A stretch of DNA of 64,000 nucleotides from assembly GCF_002077945.1 (NCBI RefSeq), contig NZ_LVYD01000102.1, positions 186,001-250,000 on the forward strand, given 5' to 3'. This DNA comes from Niastella vici. GTDB lineage: Bacteria > Bacteroidota > Bacteroidia > Chitinophagales > Chitinophagaceae. A model generated the notes under the pieces. That model searched no databases, was not told the DNA's origin, and saw nothing but the letters and a program-made list of their open reading frames with translations. Below are positions 15,936 to 26,364 of the stretch, piece by piece; within the stretch, counting starts at the first letter, position 1; the number at the start of each line of letters is the position of its first letter. Made by a program: the position numbers and the translations under genes.

Positions 15936-18488
15936 TCAGTTTTTGGTTATTGTCCCCTGATTCAACGGCGGTATTGTAAACAATACCTTTTTCTTTTCTT
16001 CACTTACTGCATAAAATGTGTTTCCTTCAATTAATAAGGCTTCCGATTTGCCTTCTGCATGTTTAGTGTCGGTATTAATTATTTTACCATCGTAATGTAA
16101 GCTTATAGTGTCAGCAACAATAGTGTGCCCGGTTATTATATGGGTAACCTCAAATCTGTGCAGACTGCTGTCGATTTGCCGGGTATTGGGACTTTTTTTA
16201 TTATTTCCGTAATAACCGCGATACCAGAATGGTGATTTTTCATAATCATAGAGCAACTGCAAATTAGGGTCTGTGCTTTTCCTTGCAATATTATCCCGGG
16301 TATAGTAGCGCCTTGCCAGTTCATTTAATTGTGAAATCGTTAATGGCAGGTAATTCAATTCAGGCGAAATACCCCCATGAACTACCAGGTTATTACCGAT
16401 CTTCTCCATAATGTTTTTACTCCTGAGCCATTTCCCCAATTCACTTTGTTGGCCCCAAAGCTCATTGAGATCATCTTTTTTTAGCAGTGATACATTCAAT
16501 TTATACTTTTCCTGATTATAGCGGGTATCACCATTCAGGTTCATGATCTCGTGATTGCCCAGTATAAAATGCACATATCCGCCCGCTGCTTTTGCTTTTT
16601 CTTCGAGTGAATAAATAAGCCATAAGCATTCTGTGACCTGTTCGCCCCGGTCAAACATATCGCCATTAAATGCCAGGTGCCCGGTCCCAAATGTCCAGTT
16701 ATAGTTATCGTCGATAATTTTGTTTGCCTGTAATAACTTCCGGAATGAATCAAAATTTCCTTCGATATCTGATAGAACAAAAAGTTTGGAAGGCTGCGGA
16801 TATTCAGCAGGTTCTACGGCATATGCAGGCCTGATCTTTACATCAAATGTTTTCCCGGCTTCATCAGTTTGTACGTTTACGGTGAGGTCCTTTTTTTCAA
16901 ACTGCCGCGTTTGAACTATCGCATTATTAACCGTATACGAAATAATGGAGTCGCCCTGCTGTAGTAAATAAGGTCCGTCCTGTAATAAAGCTAATTGATG
17001 CCGGATCAAACTTATCAATGCCGATTTACCACGGCTCCCTCTTGGATCAGGCACCGGATTCCGGGCAACTTTGCCAAAGGGGTCCAATATATACAGTGTT
17101 GGATAACCAGAGATATTGTAATCACGTATCATTGGATGATCACTTCCTTTTTCGCCAGTATATAAATTTATTCCCTTACCGGTATTAAATTTTCCCTGGG
17201 CAACACTTTTAACCCATTGCTCCCTGTTTTTATCAAGTGAGATATTTACAAAAACAACATTAGTATCGTTTTTAAAAGCTTCTTCCACTTCATGCATTCC
17301 TGGTGTCATTTGCATGCATCCTATACACCCGGTAAACCAAAAATCGAGAATGGCGATTTTGCCTTTCAGTTTATCTTTAGTAAATAACTCGCCCGAAATG
17401 TCTGTAAGACTAAAATCGGGGGCGGTCCTACCCTTTCCTAACCGCCTTTCCCGGGTTTCGGTTTCAAAGTCTTTTAACCATTTTTTGTAATCAGTGAACC
17501 CGTTTTGAACATAATAGTTCGATAACATCGTTTCCACTTCCGGTATAAAGCCCAGTTTGGTTATTGCCAGTGATAATATTTCACAGCATGTTTTTTCACG
17601 GATCACTCCTGTAAGGCTCGATTTGGCATTCTCATATAAAAAAATATATCGATTGGTTTTATTACTAAAGCTATCTGTAAGAATAAAGCCCTGTTTTTTT
17701 AAAGCCGCAATTTGATTCACTGACCAGAAATAGGAAGAAGAGCCTGATTGCCCGTTTGCATAGAGCCATTGGGCTGCAGCACCATATAAAGTGGAGTCTG
17801 CAATATTCAGCAGGTCATTGGCACTTAACCCAAACTTTTTGGGTTCTTCACCTGCATTCTCATACAGGCAATAAAGTAACAGCCCCCAGAATTTCTCGAG
17901 GCGTACTTTCTCAATTTTAATAAGACGGGTAGTCTTTAGCCTGTTAAAGATGGGCGTTGAAATAACCTGCCTGTAAGAATCAGTTATGGCAGAAATTGAA
18001 TCTGACAGATTATTCAAATATGCATTCCAGTCAAGATATTCTTTCAGCGAAGCGGTTTGAGTATATTTACCGGGAAGTTTTTCATATGCTTCCGATTGCT
18101 CAAATGATCTTACTTTCTTTTCAATTTTTTGTATGAGACTGAACTTGTTTGCTCCTTTTCCGGAAAAGACGGGTTCATTCCCTTCAAAATGAACCCGTAC
18201 GCTATCGCCGGGTTCAATAAGAAATGAGTTGCCTTTTGATAACAGGTTCGAGCTTATCATTAAGAGGCTATCTGCAGGCAATTTCCATTTAATATAATTA
18301 TTGACGTTTATGCCTGTTATTTTTTTGTCTTTGACTACAGGACCTATATAATCAGCCGGGTAACAGGTAAGGACAGCGGTATTTATAACGTTGCTTTGGG
18401 GCAACTCAATTTCAATAATGCTATTTTTTTGAGAATATATTTTTTGACAAAACAGGAATACAATAGCAAATGACAGGGACAACTTCAT
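15936..18488 (-). CDS. Exported fusion: N-terminal module, TlpA-like thioredoxin, PPP-type phosphatase
   Basis: 850 residues from the ATG at 18488; an in-frame TTG at 18494 gives two more. A signal peptide (to about residue 20) is followed by a ~330-residue module homologous to the 10102-11181 lipoprotein. Next is a TlpA/AhpC-like thioredoxin domain (about 355-500: GRTAPDFSLTDISGE, FTGCIGCMQM with a C-x-x-C, GYPTLYILD). Last is a metallophosphoesterase domain (about 575-840: SDIEGNF, NGDMFDRG, GNHEIMNLNGD, HGGISPE, GHTIV) close to the stand-alone enzyme at 11204-12115. The signal places it in the periplasm. It lies 16 bp after SusD, so it is the third gene of the SusC-SusD operon. The adjacent operon carries the same three parts as separate genes. 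Confidence 0.85.
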   Translation of the reverse strand: MKLSLSFAIVFLFCQKIYSQKNSIIEIELPQSNVINTAVLTCYPADYIGPVVKDKKITGINVNNYIKWKLPADSLLMISSNLLSKGNSFLIEPGDSVRVHFEGNEPVFSGKGANKFSLIQKIEKKVRSFEQSEAYEKLPGKYTQTASLKEYLDWNAYLNNLSDSISAITDSYRQVISTPIFNRLKTTRLIKIEKVRLEKFWGLLLYCLYENAGEEPKKFGLSANDLLNIADSTLYGAAAQWLYANGQSGSSSYFWSVNQIAALKKQGFILTDSFSNKTNRYIFLYENAKSSLTGVIREKTCCEILSLAITKLGFIPEVETMLSNYYVQNGFTDYKKWLKDFETETRERRLGKGRTAPDFSLTDISGELFTKDKLKGKIAILDFWFTGCIGCMQMTPGMHEVEEAFKNDTNVVFVNISLDKNREQWVKSVAQGKFNTGKGINLYTGEKGSDHPMIRDYNISGYPTLYILDPFGKVARNPVPDPRGSRGKSALISLIRHQLALLQDGPYLLQQGDSIISYTVNNAIVQTRQFEKKDLTVNVQTDEAGKTFDVKIRPAYAVEPAEYPQPSKLFVLSDIEGNFDSFRKLLQANKIIDDNYNWTFGTGHLAFNGDMFDRGEQVTECLWLIYSLEEKAKAAGGYVHFILGNHEIMNLNGDTRYNQEKYKLNVSLLKKDDLNELWGQQSELGKWLRSKNIMEKIGNNLVVHGGISPELNYLPLTISQLNELARRYYTRDNIARKSTDPNLQLLYDYEKSPFWYRGYYGNNKKSPNTRQIDSSLHRFEVTHIITGHTIVADTISLHYDGKIINTDTKHAEGKSEALLIEGNTFYAVSEEKKKVLFTIPPLNQGTITKN

Positions 18489-18504
18489 GCTCAATTGATT
18501 TTAA

Positions 18505-19956
18505 TTAATAGTCTAAATTTTGGGAAAAACCCATCAGGTTCACATCCGGAATAGGAAGCGGTGCAATTGCTTTGTTATTGGGATAAGATAAAATTTTCGC
18601 AGCCTGGTTAGGGGCGTCCGTTCTGTTCACGCCTTTTTTCCATCGTAACAGGTCAAACATTCGCAGCCCTTCAAAGGAAAGTTCCTTTCTTCTTTCTTTA
18701 TATATGGAGTCAAGTAAGGCCGGCCCTGTTGCGCTGGTTAATATTGCTGCAGGATTTGCTCTTTTTCGAACTTCATCAAGATAATACCGGGCGCTGTCTT
18801 CATTATTTAGATTTGCATACGATTCAGCTGCTGTCAAATACATTTCAGATGACCGTAACAGGGTTTGATAGTAAGAGCCGGCGGATAATGAAAATCCGGG
18901 AACAACATTTGCGGGAAATTTAGAGATATTCCAGTTTGAGCCGCTTTGCGTAACCCAGCTGTTTCTTACATCCTGGGTCGTTTCTTTTAAAATAGTTGCG
19001 ATATCGCTTGTGGCTAAAAACTTCTGTTGCGATCCGGAAAGGAATACACCTTCGAATAGCGTATTATAGGTGCTGCCTGCTACTCCACTTGCTGAAGGGG
19101 GCAACTGAAATAAAGCTTCCGTTTCTCCCTTTCTAAACAAGCTATCGGGATACATTTTTACGGCGCCATTGTTTTTCATGATCGGAACAACCGTTCCTAC
19201 CTCTCTTGCCAGTGTTTTTGCGCCATTATAATCTCCTTTGAACAGGTATACTCTTGCCAGTAAAGCTTTGGCGGCATAACTATTCATGTATAAGGTACTG
19301 ACCAGTTCGGGTTTATAAAGCGAAATAGCCGCATTAAGATCATTGATAACTCCATTATATACTTCATTTACACTATTGCGAACTACCGCATCGGAGATGT
19401 TTGAAGAAGTTACAAAGGGAATACCGGGATGTGACCCATCTCCTGAATAGTTATAGGCCTGGGCAAAAATATTAACCAGCTGAAAATGCACCAATGCTCT
19501 TAAGGCATAAGCCTGGGCTTTAATGCCATCGGCTTTTGCCGGATTCTGGTCTCTGTATTTGTCTACATCCTCAATTATAAAACTACAGGCCCTGATAATC
19601 CTGTAACCAGTTGTCCAGCTTGCATTCATTGCCAACGATGCGGCTGAAGGTTGATCTTCAGCTCTCAATTCGGCCTGTTGGGTCCAGCTATAATGATTAA
19701 CAAAAAAAGTACCGCCAACAATGGGTTTTATATTATCTGCTATTAAATCAGGATACACGAGGTTTAAACCATAATAGAATACCCGGTGAAGCATGTTGTA
19801 ATTCCCGTTCAGGAATTCTTCCATACTTTTCAGGTCTTTAACATAGCTCTGCCTGTTGATAAAGCTATTATCATCCACCTCCAAAAAGTCTTTTTTGCAC
19901 GAACTAACCAATGTCAGAACGACAACAAACGGGAAGATATATTTGTGGGATTTCAT
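18505..19956 (-). CDS. SusD-like outer-membrane lipoprotein
   Basis: 483 residues with lipobox VSSC (Cys20), the usual SusD/RagB N-terminus (KKDFLEVDDNSF), helical TPR-like repeats (ALRALVHFQLVNIFAQAYNY; AKALLARVYLFKGDYNGAKT) and the C-terminal motif RRKELSFEGLRMFDLLRW. It forms the surface lid of a SusCD importer with the SusC protein at 19993, 36 bp upstream. The substrate is unknown. No glycoside hydrolase or other degradative enzyme is nearby, so a polysaccharide locus is not indicated; peptide or metabolite uptake is equally possible. Confidence 0.92.
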   Translation of the reverse strand: MKSHKYIFPFVVVLTLVSSCKKDFLEVDDNSFINRQSYVKDLKSMEEFLNGNYNMLHRVFYYGLNLVYPDLIADNIKPIVGGTFFVNHYSWTQQAELRAEDQPSAASLAMNASWTTGYRIIRACSFIIEDVDKYRDQNPAKADGIKAQAYALRALVHFQLVNIFAQAYNYSGDGSHPGIPFVTSSNISDAVVRNSVNEVYNGVINDLNAAISLYKPELVSTLYMNSYAAKALLARVYLFKGDYNGAKTLAREVGTVVPIMKNNGAVKMYPDSLFRKGETEALFQLPPSASGVAGSTYNTLFEGVFLSGSQQKFLATSDIATILKETTQDVRNSWVTQSGSNWNISKFPANVVPGFSLSAGSYYQTLLRSSEMYLTAAESYANLNNEDSARYYLDEVRKRANPAAILTSATGPALLDSIYKERRKELSFEGLRMFDLLRWKKGVNRTDAPNQAAKILSYPNNKAIAPLPIPDVNLMGFSQNLDY

Positions 19957-19992
19957 TTGTTTTCTTTTTGAATGAGTTATATCAGGAATAGG

Positions 19993-22900
19993 TTAAAAAT
20001 TAAGGTTCAACCCAAATGAAAATGATCTTTGGTTGGGATATGCAAAAAGATTACTGCCATTTGTGTTTGAATTACCGGGGTCCAGCGCCGGATATTTTGT
20101 CCACAAAGCAAGGTTGTTGCCCTGAACATATACTTTAAGCCTGTTAAGACGCAGGCGGTCTGAGATGCGCTTCGGTACATAATATGCCAGGGATACATTA
20201 CTTAACCTGATATAATCTCCGTTGAACAAATACCTGGTTGAAATACCTGAGCCACCATCAATATTATTCAATACTCTCCTGGGGTTTTTCGCATTATCAC
20301 CTGTCTTTTGCCAGCGATTCAATGCATCTTTTTTCTGATTGATGTAGGGTACCTGTCCATCATTTAACAATGGATCACTTTCATAGATCTGGAATCCGTA
20401 TTGATAATACAATATGGCCGACAACTCAAAATCTTTATAAAAAAAGGTATTGGTGACGGCGCCAAATGCATCTGGCTGTGGTTTGCCTGCAAATTCCTTT
20501 TTTGCAGCATTTATATTTGTATTCGGCGTGCCTGTTGAATCTATCCACATTGGTTTTCCATCTGCCTCATTCACACCTGCCCAGCGTTTCATATAAAAAC
20601 TGTTAAAATTCCGTCCCTCTTCATTGCCCAATAATGTGCTGCCCACACTTGCTAAAGGCACATTGGCTTTTACCAGTTTGTTTTTATTAGTGCTCCAATT
20701 TGCAGCTAAATTCCAGCGAAAATCTTTGGTGCGAATGATTACCGTGGAAAGGGATAGCTCAACGCCCTTGTTTTCCATATCGCCAATATTGCTTAAATAA
20801 CTCGAGAAGCCGGTTACAAACGCCAGATTTGTTTGGTATACGAGGTCGGAAGTTTTTCTTTTATATACATCAGCTGTAATTACAATTCGGTCTCTTAAAA
20901 ATCTGGCTTCAACACCTGCATCCCAGGTAAATGTTTGTTCCCACCGGATGTCTGGATTGCCCGGTGATACCGCAGGGTTTGGATAAATAGCGGTGTTTCC
21001 TAAATAGCTGGCCACCACAAGTGGATCGTAACGGGTTATCCGGTCTATTGAAGCAGAACTACCGGCAGCGCCTATACTGCCCCTTATCTTGAAATAATTC
21101 ATCCAGGCTTCAGTGCCTTTCATAAAGCGTTCTTCAGTTACAACCCAACCTGCGCCGGTTGACCAGTAGGTTCCATATTTGCGATCTTCACCAAAACGGG
21201 AGGAGCCATCCCGCCTGATACTTGAGGTCAGTAAATATTTGTTTCTGAAGCTATAATTGACCTGACCAAAATAAGACAACAGGTTTTGTTTTACTGCCAG
21301 TGAGCCGTAATCCTGTAACGCCCCGGTAAATCCATTTATGATCTGGTCAAGGTTTGGATAGGCAATGTTTTTTACACTTACATATTCTGTTTTAGTATTC
21401 AGGGTCTGGGCCTCCTGCCCTGCGAGCGCATTTATAAAATGATCGCCCCCGATTGTTTTATCGAACCTCAGTATGTTTGTTGTTATTAAATTGGCCGATC
21501 TGATATCCCTGTCCTGCAATTTCCCAATACCAATTCCCTGACCATCGACAGCGAGCCGTGGATCAATTTTTTCTTTTGCTTCAGTCAACATGAAATCCAC
21601 GCCCAGGTTTGAGGTAAATTTAAAATGCTGAAGGAAGGAGACTTCTGCATACACTTTGCTTAATCCGCGATAGGATACGTTTCTGTTGATATTGTAATCA
21701 GCCGCGGCAAGTGGGTTCGAAATAGCATCAGTTTGTGTGGCACTTAACCCTGCTACATAGTTTAAAAAATAAGATCCGTCCAGCTGGCGAACGGGAAGCA
21801 GCGGAGAGGCTACATAGGGAGTACCAAGCGGCGCTGTTCCATCGGTTGTTCCTGAATAATTTTGAACAGTATAAGACAGGGCGGAATTAAGCCCCAGTTT
21901 AAACCAACTGGCTGGCCGGTTCTCAAAATTGAATCGAATTGATTTGCGGTCAAAGTTTGTTTTTTTAGCTATCCCATCCTGTTTGGTATATTCAACATTC
22001 AGATAGTAGTTTGATTTATCATTACCACCAGAAATGGAAAGTTCATTTGAAATGGTTAATGCATGATCGTTGTAGAGTTCTTTAAACCAGTTAGGCGCAT
22101 TATAAAAGCTGGTATCGCCGGGGCCGTTTACAATGATGGGGAATTTAGTCGCTTTGAGTGCTGGAATATAGCTTCGTAGATCAGACAGAATTAATGATTC
22201 ATCCTCATATTTTGAATTTGAATTTTTATACGCTTCAAATAACAGCTCCATGTATTCGTCCTGGTTCAATAATTCAACTTTCCCCTTTAATCTTGATGCA
22301 ATATCGGTTTGATGCCGGAAGCTGAATGTCGTTTTGCCTGCTTTACCTTTTTTCGTTGTAATAATAATAACGCCGTTACTTGCTTTGGAGCCATATAAGG
22401 CAATAGCAGCCGCATCTTTTAACACAGATATAGTTTCAATATCAGAAGGGTTTAACTGCGCCATTGGATTGCTGATAGGCGTAGAAGAGGTTAAGTTCAT
22501 TTGGTTGGGGTCCTGGTTTACAGGAATACCATCGACTATGATCAATGGGTTCCTTACTGTTTGACCAGCGGTTATTTCCGTAGCAGTGGCTATACCCCGC
22601 AATACAAAATTACTCAATCCCCCACCCGGCTGCCCGGTACCACTGGTAACTAATAACCCCGGTACCAATCCCTGTAACGACCTGTCAATGGAACGGTTGG
22701 GTAAACTTTGGATATCGTCGCCCTTTACCACCGTTACTGCACCTACATTCTTTCTTTGTGTTGTAGTATTATACGCTACCACCACAGCTTCATCCAGATC
22801 ATCGGCATGTTGGGCTAAATCAATATTGATAAAAGTGCGCCCGCTTATTCGAATCTCCCTTGCATCATGGCTTACACTGCTCACCACCAGGGTAGCATCT

Positions 22901-23445
22901 TCTTCTACCTCGGGCAGGGTGAAAATACCGTCTTTGTCGGTACTGGCGCCATTGTCGGTGCCTTTGATCATGATGCTGGCGCCGGCTACAGGTACATTAT
23001 TACTGGTTACCTTGCCGCGTACTGCAATTATTTTCTCAGGATTGGAAACAGAAACAGCTGCTGTTAGGGGTGCAGATGCCGGCTGTTCCTTTTTTCTTTT
23101 TACGATAATGGTTTTGTCAACAATGGCATAGCTCAACGGCTGGTTGTGGAAACAGGCGTCCAGGGCTTCTACCAGACTGGCATTTTGAAGACGGAGCGTT
23201 ACTTTTACCGCACCCTGTAGCAGGGTTTCATTGTAGAAAAAGCGGTACCCGCTTTGTTTTTCGATACTTTGAAATACTTTTTGCAGCGGGGCGTTCTCCT
23301 GCCTCAGCGTAATGCCACCCCGGCCGTTTTCGGCTTTTGTTGTTGCCGGATTAAAAAGCGTTAAAAAAAGCAGCATTCCTGTACATACCAATACAGTTTT
23401 GGTCAAAATTAGACCCATACGGATGCACCAGGTCCGTAATTTCAT
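19993..23445 (-). CDS. SusC-like TonB-dependent receptor with STN domain
   Basis: 1150 residues. Signal sequence to about residue 37, STN domain about 42-110 (ITLRQENAPLQKVFQSIEKQ and LSYAIVDKTIIVKRKK), carboxypeptidase-regulatory-like repeat about 135-210 (VRGKVTSNNVPVAGASIMIK), plug about 215-340 (LQGLVPGLLV, DIETISVLKDAAAIALYGSK) and a 22-strand-type barrel ending in an aromatic residue (FGLNLNF). The STN domain is the usual contact for an anti-sigma FecR, and FecR and ECF sigma genes lie directly upstream. That fits cell-surface signalling control. First gene of the operon with SusD and the fusion protein. Confidence 0.95.
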   Translation of the reverse strand: MKLRTWCIRMGLILTKTVLVCTGMLLFLTLFNPATTKAENGRGGITLRQENAPLQKVFQSIEKQSGYRFFYNETLLQGAVKVTLRLQNASLVEALDACFHNQPLSYAIVDKTIIVKRKKEQPASAPLTAAVSVSNPEKIIAVRGKVTSNNVPVAGASIMIKGTDNGASTDKDGIFTLPEVEEDATLVVSSVSHDAREIRISGRTFINIDLAQHADDLDEAVVVAYNTTTQRKNVGAVTVVKGDDIQSLPNRSIDRSLQGLVPGLLVTSGTGQPGGGLSNFVLRGIATATEITAGQTVRNPLIIVDGIPVNQDPNQMNLTSSTPISNPMAQLNPSDIETISVLKDAAAIALYGSKASNGVIIITTKKGKAGKTTFSFRHQTDIASRLKGKVELLNQDEYMELLFEAYKNSNSKYEDESLILSDLRSYIPALKATKFPIIVNGPGDTSFYNAPNWFKELYNDHALTISNELSISGGNDKSNYYLNVEYTKQDGIAKKTNFDRKSIRFNFENRPASWFKLGLNSALSYTVQNYSGTTDGTAPLGTPYVASPLLPVRQLDGSYFLNYVAGLSATQTDAISNPLAAADYNINRNVSYRGLSKVYAEVSFLQHFKFTSNLGVDFMLTEAKEKIDPRLAVDGQGIGIGKLQDRDIRSANLITTNILRFDKTIGGDHFINALAGQEAQTLNTKTEYVSVKNIAYPNLDQIINGFTGALQDYGSLAVKQNLLSYFGQVNYSFRNKYLLTSSIRRDGSSRFGEDRKYGTYWSTGAGWVVTEERFMKGTEAWMNYFKIRGSIGAAGSSASIDRITRYDPLVVASYLGNTAIYPNPAVSPGNPDIRWEQTFTWDAGVEARFLRDRIVITADVYKRKTSDLVYQTNLAFVTGFSSYLSNIGDMENKGVELSLSTVIIRTKDFRWNLAANWSTNKNKLVKANVPLASVGSTLLGNEEGRNFNSFYMKRWAGVNEADGKPMWIDSTGTPNTNINAAKKEFAGKPQPDAFGAVTNTFFYKDFELSAILYYQYGFQIYESDPLLNDGQVPYINQKKDALNRWQKTGDNAKNPRRVLNNIDGGSGISTRYLFNGDYIRLSNVSLAYYVPKRISDRLRLNRLKVYVQGNNLALWTKYPALDPGNSNTNGSNLFAYPNQRSFSFGLNLNF

Positions 23446-23603
23446 ACATTTGCGTTTTAGGTTTGATAAATAGAAATGTTCCCAACAGTTTTATTTAGAA
23501 ATGACCCAACCAAACAGCCGCTTCATCTCGCACATGGAGCGGCCTTTTTATTGGTTTGGTCTTCGGTCTCTGATTAATGGCTATACTTTTTTGATATTGA
23601 TAC

Positions 23604-24830
23604 TTAATTGTGCACTATTAAGGTCTTTCCCTTCAATTCAAACTTCACTTCTGAATACTCCAGGATCTTCAGGAGCTGACTGAGGTTCACATTCCGCCCG
23701 ATCTTTCCACTGAATTTGTCTTTTGGCATTCCTTCGGGGTAGCTTACTTCTATATCGTACCACCGCGCCACCTGGCGCATCATGGTGCCTATATCTGCAC
23801 TTTGGAACAGGAATTCACCATTCTTCCAGGCCACTACTTCTTCCATATCGGCATCGTCCTTTACTTTCAGTCTGCCTTCTACTTCAACCTGCGCCTGTTG
23901 CCCGGGTTTCAGAATGGCTGATTGCTTTCCATTGAAAAAATCACTTTTGATCTTTACCTTTCCTTCGAGCAAGCTCGTTTTTACCAGCGCTTCATTACTA
24001 TAGGCGTTTATATTAAAATGTGTACCCAACACTTCAATTTCAGTTCCGTTGCGGGCTGCTCCTTCACTTGTTGTAACCCCTACTTTAAATGGTTTGGCGG
24101 CATCCCTGGCTACTTCAAAATAAGCCTCGCCATAAATGGTTACCCTGCGGTCGTTGCCGGTAAATGCAGTAGGATAGGTTATTGAGGAAGCCGCATTCAA
24201 CCAAACGCGGGTACCGTCGGGTAATTTTAGTTGAAACTGTCCACCCACCGGGGTGGCCAGCGTATTATAGGATACGGCTGCTGTTGCTTCGGATGGGGAA
24301 TACATTAATTGTCCATCCTGTTTTTCAATTTGTACGGCTCCCTGTTGTGCCAGCAATCCGTTTTGCGCATTGTCGAGTACTATGGTTTTGCCATCGCTTA
24401 ATTTAAGTATTGCTTTATTACCACCGGGCAATACATCGTTGGTGGTGGTTTGGGCTATTGGTGTGGTTGCTGGTTTTGGCTTTTGCTGCAACCAGAAATA
24501 AGCTACGGTGGTTAATACTGCTCCTATTGTTACCGCAGCAGCCAGGTACCTGTACTTCTTTTGATGTTGTACAGTAATAGGTATTACCGGTGTGGTTTCA
24601 GGGGTAGCTTCATCGATCTTTTTCCATACGGCTTCTTTTGATTGCTCCGCTTCATAATAGTCGATCAGTTCCCGGCGCAACGATTCATTATCTGTTAACT
24701 CTTGCAGCAATTCGCGGTTAGCAACGTTTTCGTTGGCCCACTGCTCCAACTCTATCGATTCTTCTACCGATAATTCGTTCCGCAATTGTTTAACAATAAG
24801 GGCCGCAATTCTTTTTACTACTAATGTCAT
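23604..24830 (-). CDS. FecR-like anti-sigma factor
   Basis: 408 residues. A cytoplasmic N-terminal helical domain (about 1-85) is followed by one membrane segment (about 92-113, YLAAAVTIGAVLTTVAYFWL). The periplasmic FecR domain follows (DGTRVWLNAASSITYPTAF, VTIYGEAYFEVARDAAKPF, EVLGTHFNINAY), then a C-terminal STN-like segment (FSGKIGRNVNLSQLLKILEY). It is expected to hold the ECF sigma factor at 25273 inactive until the STN domain of the SusC at 19993 signals. It lies 158 bp upstream of SusC and 442 bp downstream of the sigma gene. Confidence 0.93.
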   Translation of the reverse strand: MTLVVKRIAALIVKQLRNELSVEESIELEQWANENVANRELLQELTDNESLRRELIDYYEAEQSKEAVWKKIDEATPETTPVIPITVQHQKKYRYLAAAVTIGAVLTTVAYFWLQQKPKPATTPIAQTTTNDVLPGGNKAILKLSDGKTIVLDNAQNGLLAQQGAVQIEKQDGQLMYSPSEATAAVSYNTLATPVGGQFQLKLPDGTRVWLNAASSITYPTAFTGNDRRVTIYGEAYFEVARDAAKPFKVGVTTSEGAARNGTEIEVLGTHFNINAYSNEALVKTSLLEGKVKIKSDFFNGKQSAILKPGQQAQVEVEGRLKVKDDADMEEVVAWKNGEFLFQSADIGTMMRQVARWYDIEVSYPEGMPKDKFSGKIGRNVNLSQLLKILEYSEVKFELKGKTLIVHN

Positions 24831-25272
24831 TTCTATAGTTTAAGTAATAGCCTGCTTCCCCGGGAAACTCAGGCATATCAGTTTCTTAATGTTGAATGGT
24901 AATGGTAGCAATCGTAATGCAGGAAAAAGTTAAATGGCCGGTACACACGCTACCAGGATCAGGTTGGAAAAGGTTATCAAAGCGTATGTATCCTAGAAAC
25001 GCGCGATTGTTATTTTGTACCAACGGGTGTACCGGAATAATTCATTACATAACAATTCGGTAATATCGAATTGGTTGTCAGGGAGATGGCTTATTGGTAG
25101 GTTTCAATTTTGCTGGCAATTACCGGGTTGGCAATTGATTATTATCAAATGAGTTTGCCAGTTTCTTAATTAATATCAATAAAAACGTTTGCTGGTATGC
25201 ATGTTCCTCGCCTTTAGCTGCGATACAGGTGGTTGTCAATGATGGATGTGATAAGAAATGAATTTGCTGTTA
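24831..25272. other. Intergenic region between sigma and anti-sigma genes
   Basis: 442 bp of AT-rich DNA between the ECF sigma stop and the FecR start. No convincing open frame, strong hairpin or repeat was seen. Such a gap suggests that fecR may have its own promoter. Confidence 0.4.
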
Positions 25273-25860
25273 TTAAAGCATACATAAGAGGAGCAACACA
25301 AACAATTCCATATTGTAATTCGCCAATGCTACCCGCAAAATTTTTACCGCGCGGGCTTTTTGATTTCTTATGGTTTGTTCGGTAAGCGCTAACTGCCGGG
25401 CTATTTCTGCATTCTTTTTTCCTTCGAGCCAGGCCATTTTGAAGATGCGCCTGCATTGCGAAGGCAGGTTCTCTATTTCGCTATGGACCTGCTTTAATAC
25501 TTCTGTTTTTATTTCGTCATTGGGAGTAGTGGGAACAGCAACTTCCTGTTGTAGTAATACATAGCCAAACTCCTGTTTATTGGCGGTTTGGCGTTGCCGG
25601 TACCGCAGGTAATCCATACAGGCATTGCGGGCCGTAATGTATAAGAAAGCTTTTATATTTTCGGCCGTGTTGAAATTGGCGCGCAGCTTCCACAGCTTTA
25701 CAAATGTTTCGGCAGTAATATCCTGGGCTTCTTCCCTGTCCTCAACCAACTTTTTGATAAAGCCATATAACCGGCTATAGTGCATATTATACACGGCAGC
25801 AAACGCATCTTTGCTTCCCTGCTGAAAACCGGCAATAATGTGATGTCCCGGATTCTTCAT
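25273..25860 (-). CDS. ECF RNA polymerase sigma factor
   Basis: 195 residues with region 2 (YSRLYGFIKKLVEDREEAQD, AFLYITARNACMDYLRYRQR) and region 4 (LPSQCRRIFKMAWLEGKKNA, EIARQLALTEQTIRNQKARA). The last ten or so residues are hydrophobic (ELFVLLLLCML), a common tail in Bacteroidota ECF factors. It pairs with FecR at 23604 and probably activates the SusCD operon at 15936-23445. Confidence 0.94.
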   Translation of the reverse strand: MKNPGHHIIAGFQQGSKDAFAAVYNMHYSRLYGFIKKLVEDREEAQDITAETFVKLWKLRANFNTAENIKAFLYITARNACMDYLRYRQRQTANKQEFGYVLLQQEVAVPTTPNDEIKTEVLKQVHSEIENLPSQCRRIFKMAWLEGKKNAEIARQLALTEQTIRNQKARAVKILRVALANYNMELFVLLLLCML

Positions 25861-26364
25861 GAACCAGTCCGTTATGAGTTGCTATTAATTTTGATCCAAA
25901 ACCAATGGTTACATCACCAGGATATTGGACTTATATATAAATGTTGGTGATTGATTATGGCCGTCTGGTATTACACATTTTTCCCTCCCGTGTTGCTTAT
26001 TTGGAAAGGTTTAGATCCTGCTCTGGTTTTTACTATTGACTGACAAGCAAATGGGATAGGTTTAGAATTTGAAAGCAATTCACAATTACAATCGTAGAAA
26101 GTTGTTAATGATAGCGCTCGTCAGGCGTAAGGTTTGATGTGGTAAAAATAATCAAATTTGCCATTGGTGTGTTTAAATAATTATTAACGCAGCTGCCTTA
26201 TTAATACACAATGGAGTTATATACATTTTACAATATAACTACTGCTTTGTTATAGAATATCTACCAAAGCTTTACCCTCTTTAATGAGCAGACATTAAAT
26301 GAGTGGTTTCTTTGAATAAATCAAAAAAGGTGAGCTGGAGATGTGAATAAATCAAACCGGAATA
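25861..26364. other. Intergenic region, no gene
   Basis: 504 bp of AT-rich DNA upstream of the sigma gene. An 8-bp inverted repeat with a 10-nt spacer (AGTTATAT 26215-26222, ATATAACT 26233-26240) is the only structure noted. No open frame is supported. Confidence 0.4.

Noticed and set aside
15936..23445. Polysaccharide utilisation locus
   Set aside because: SusC/SusD and ECF/FecR are present but no glycoside hydrolase, lyase or sulfatase is encoded nearby in the window.
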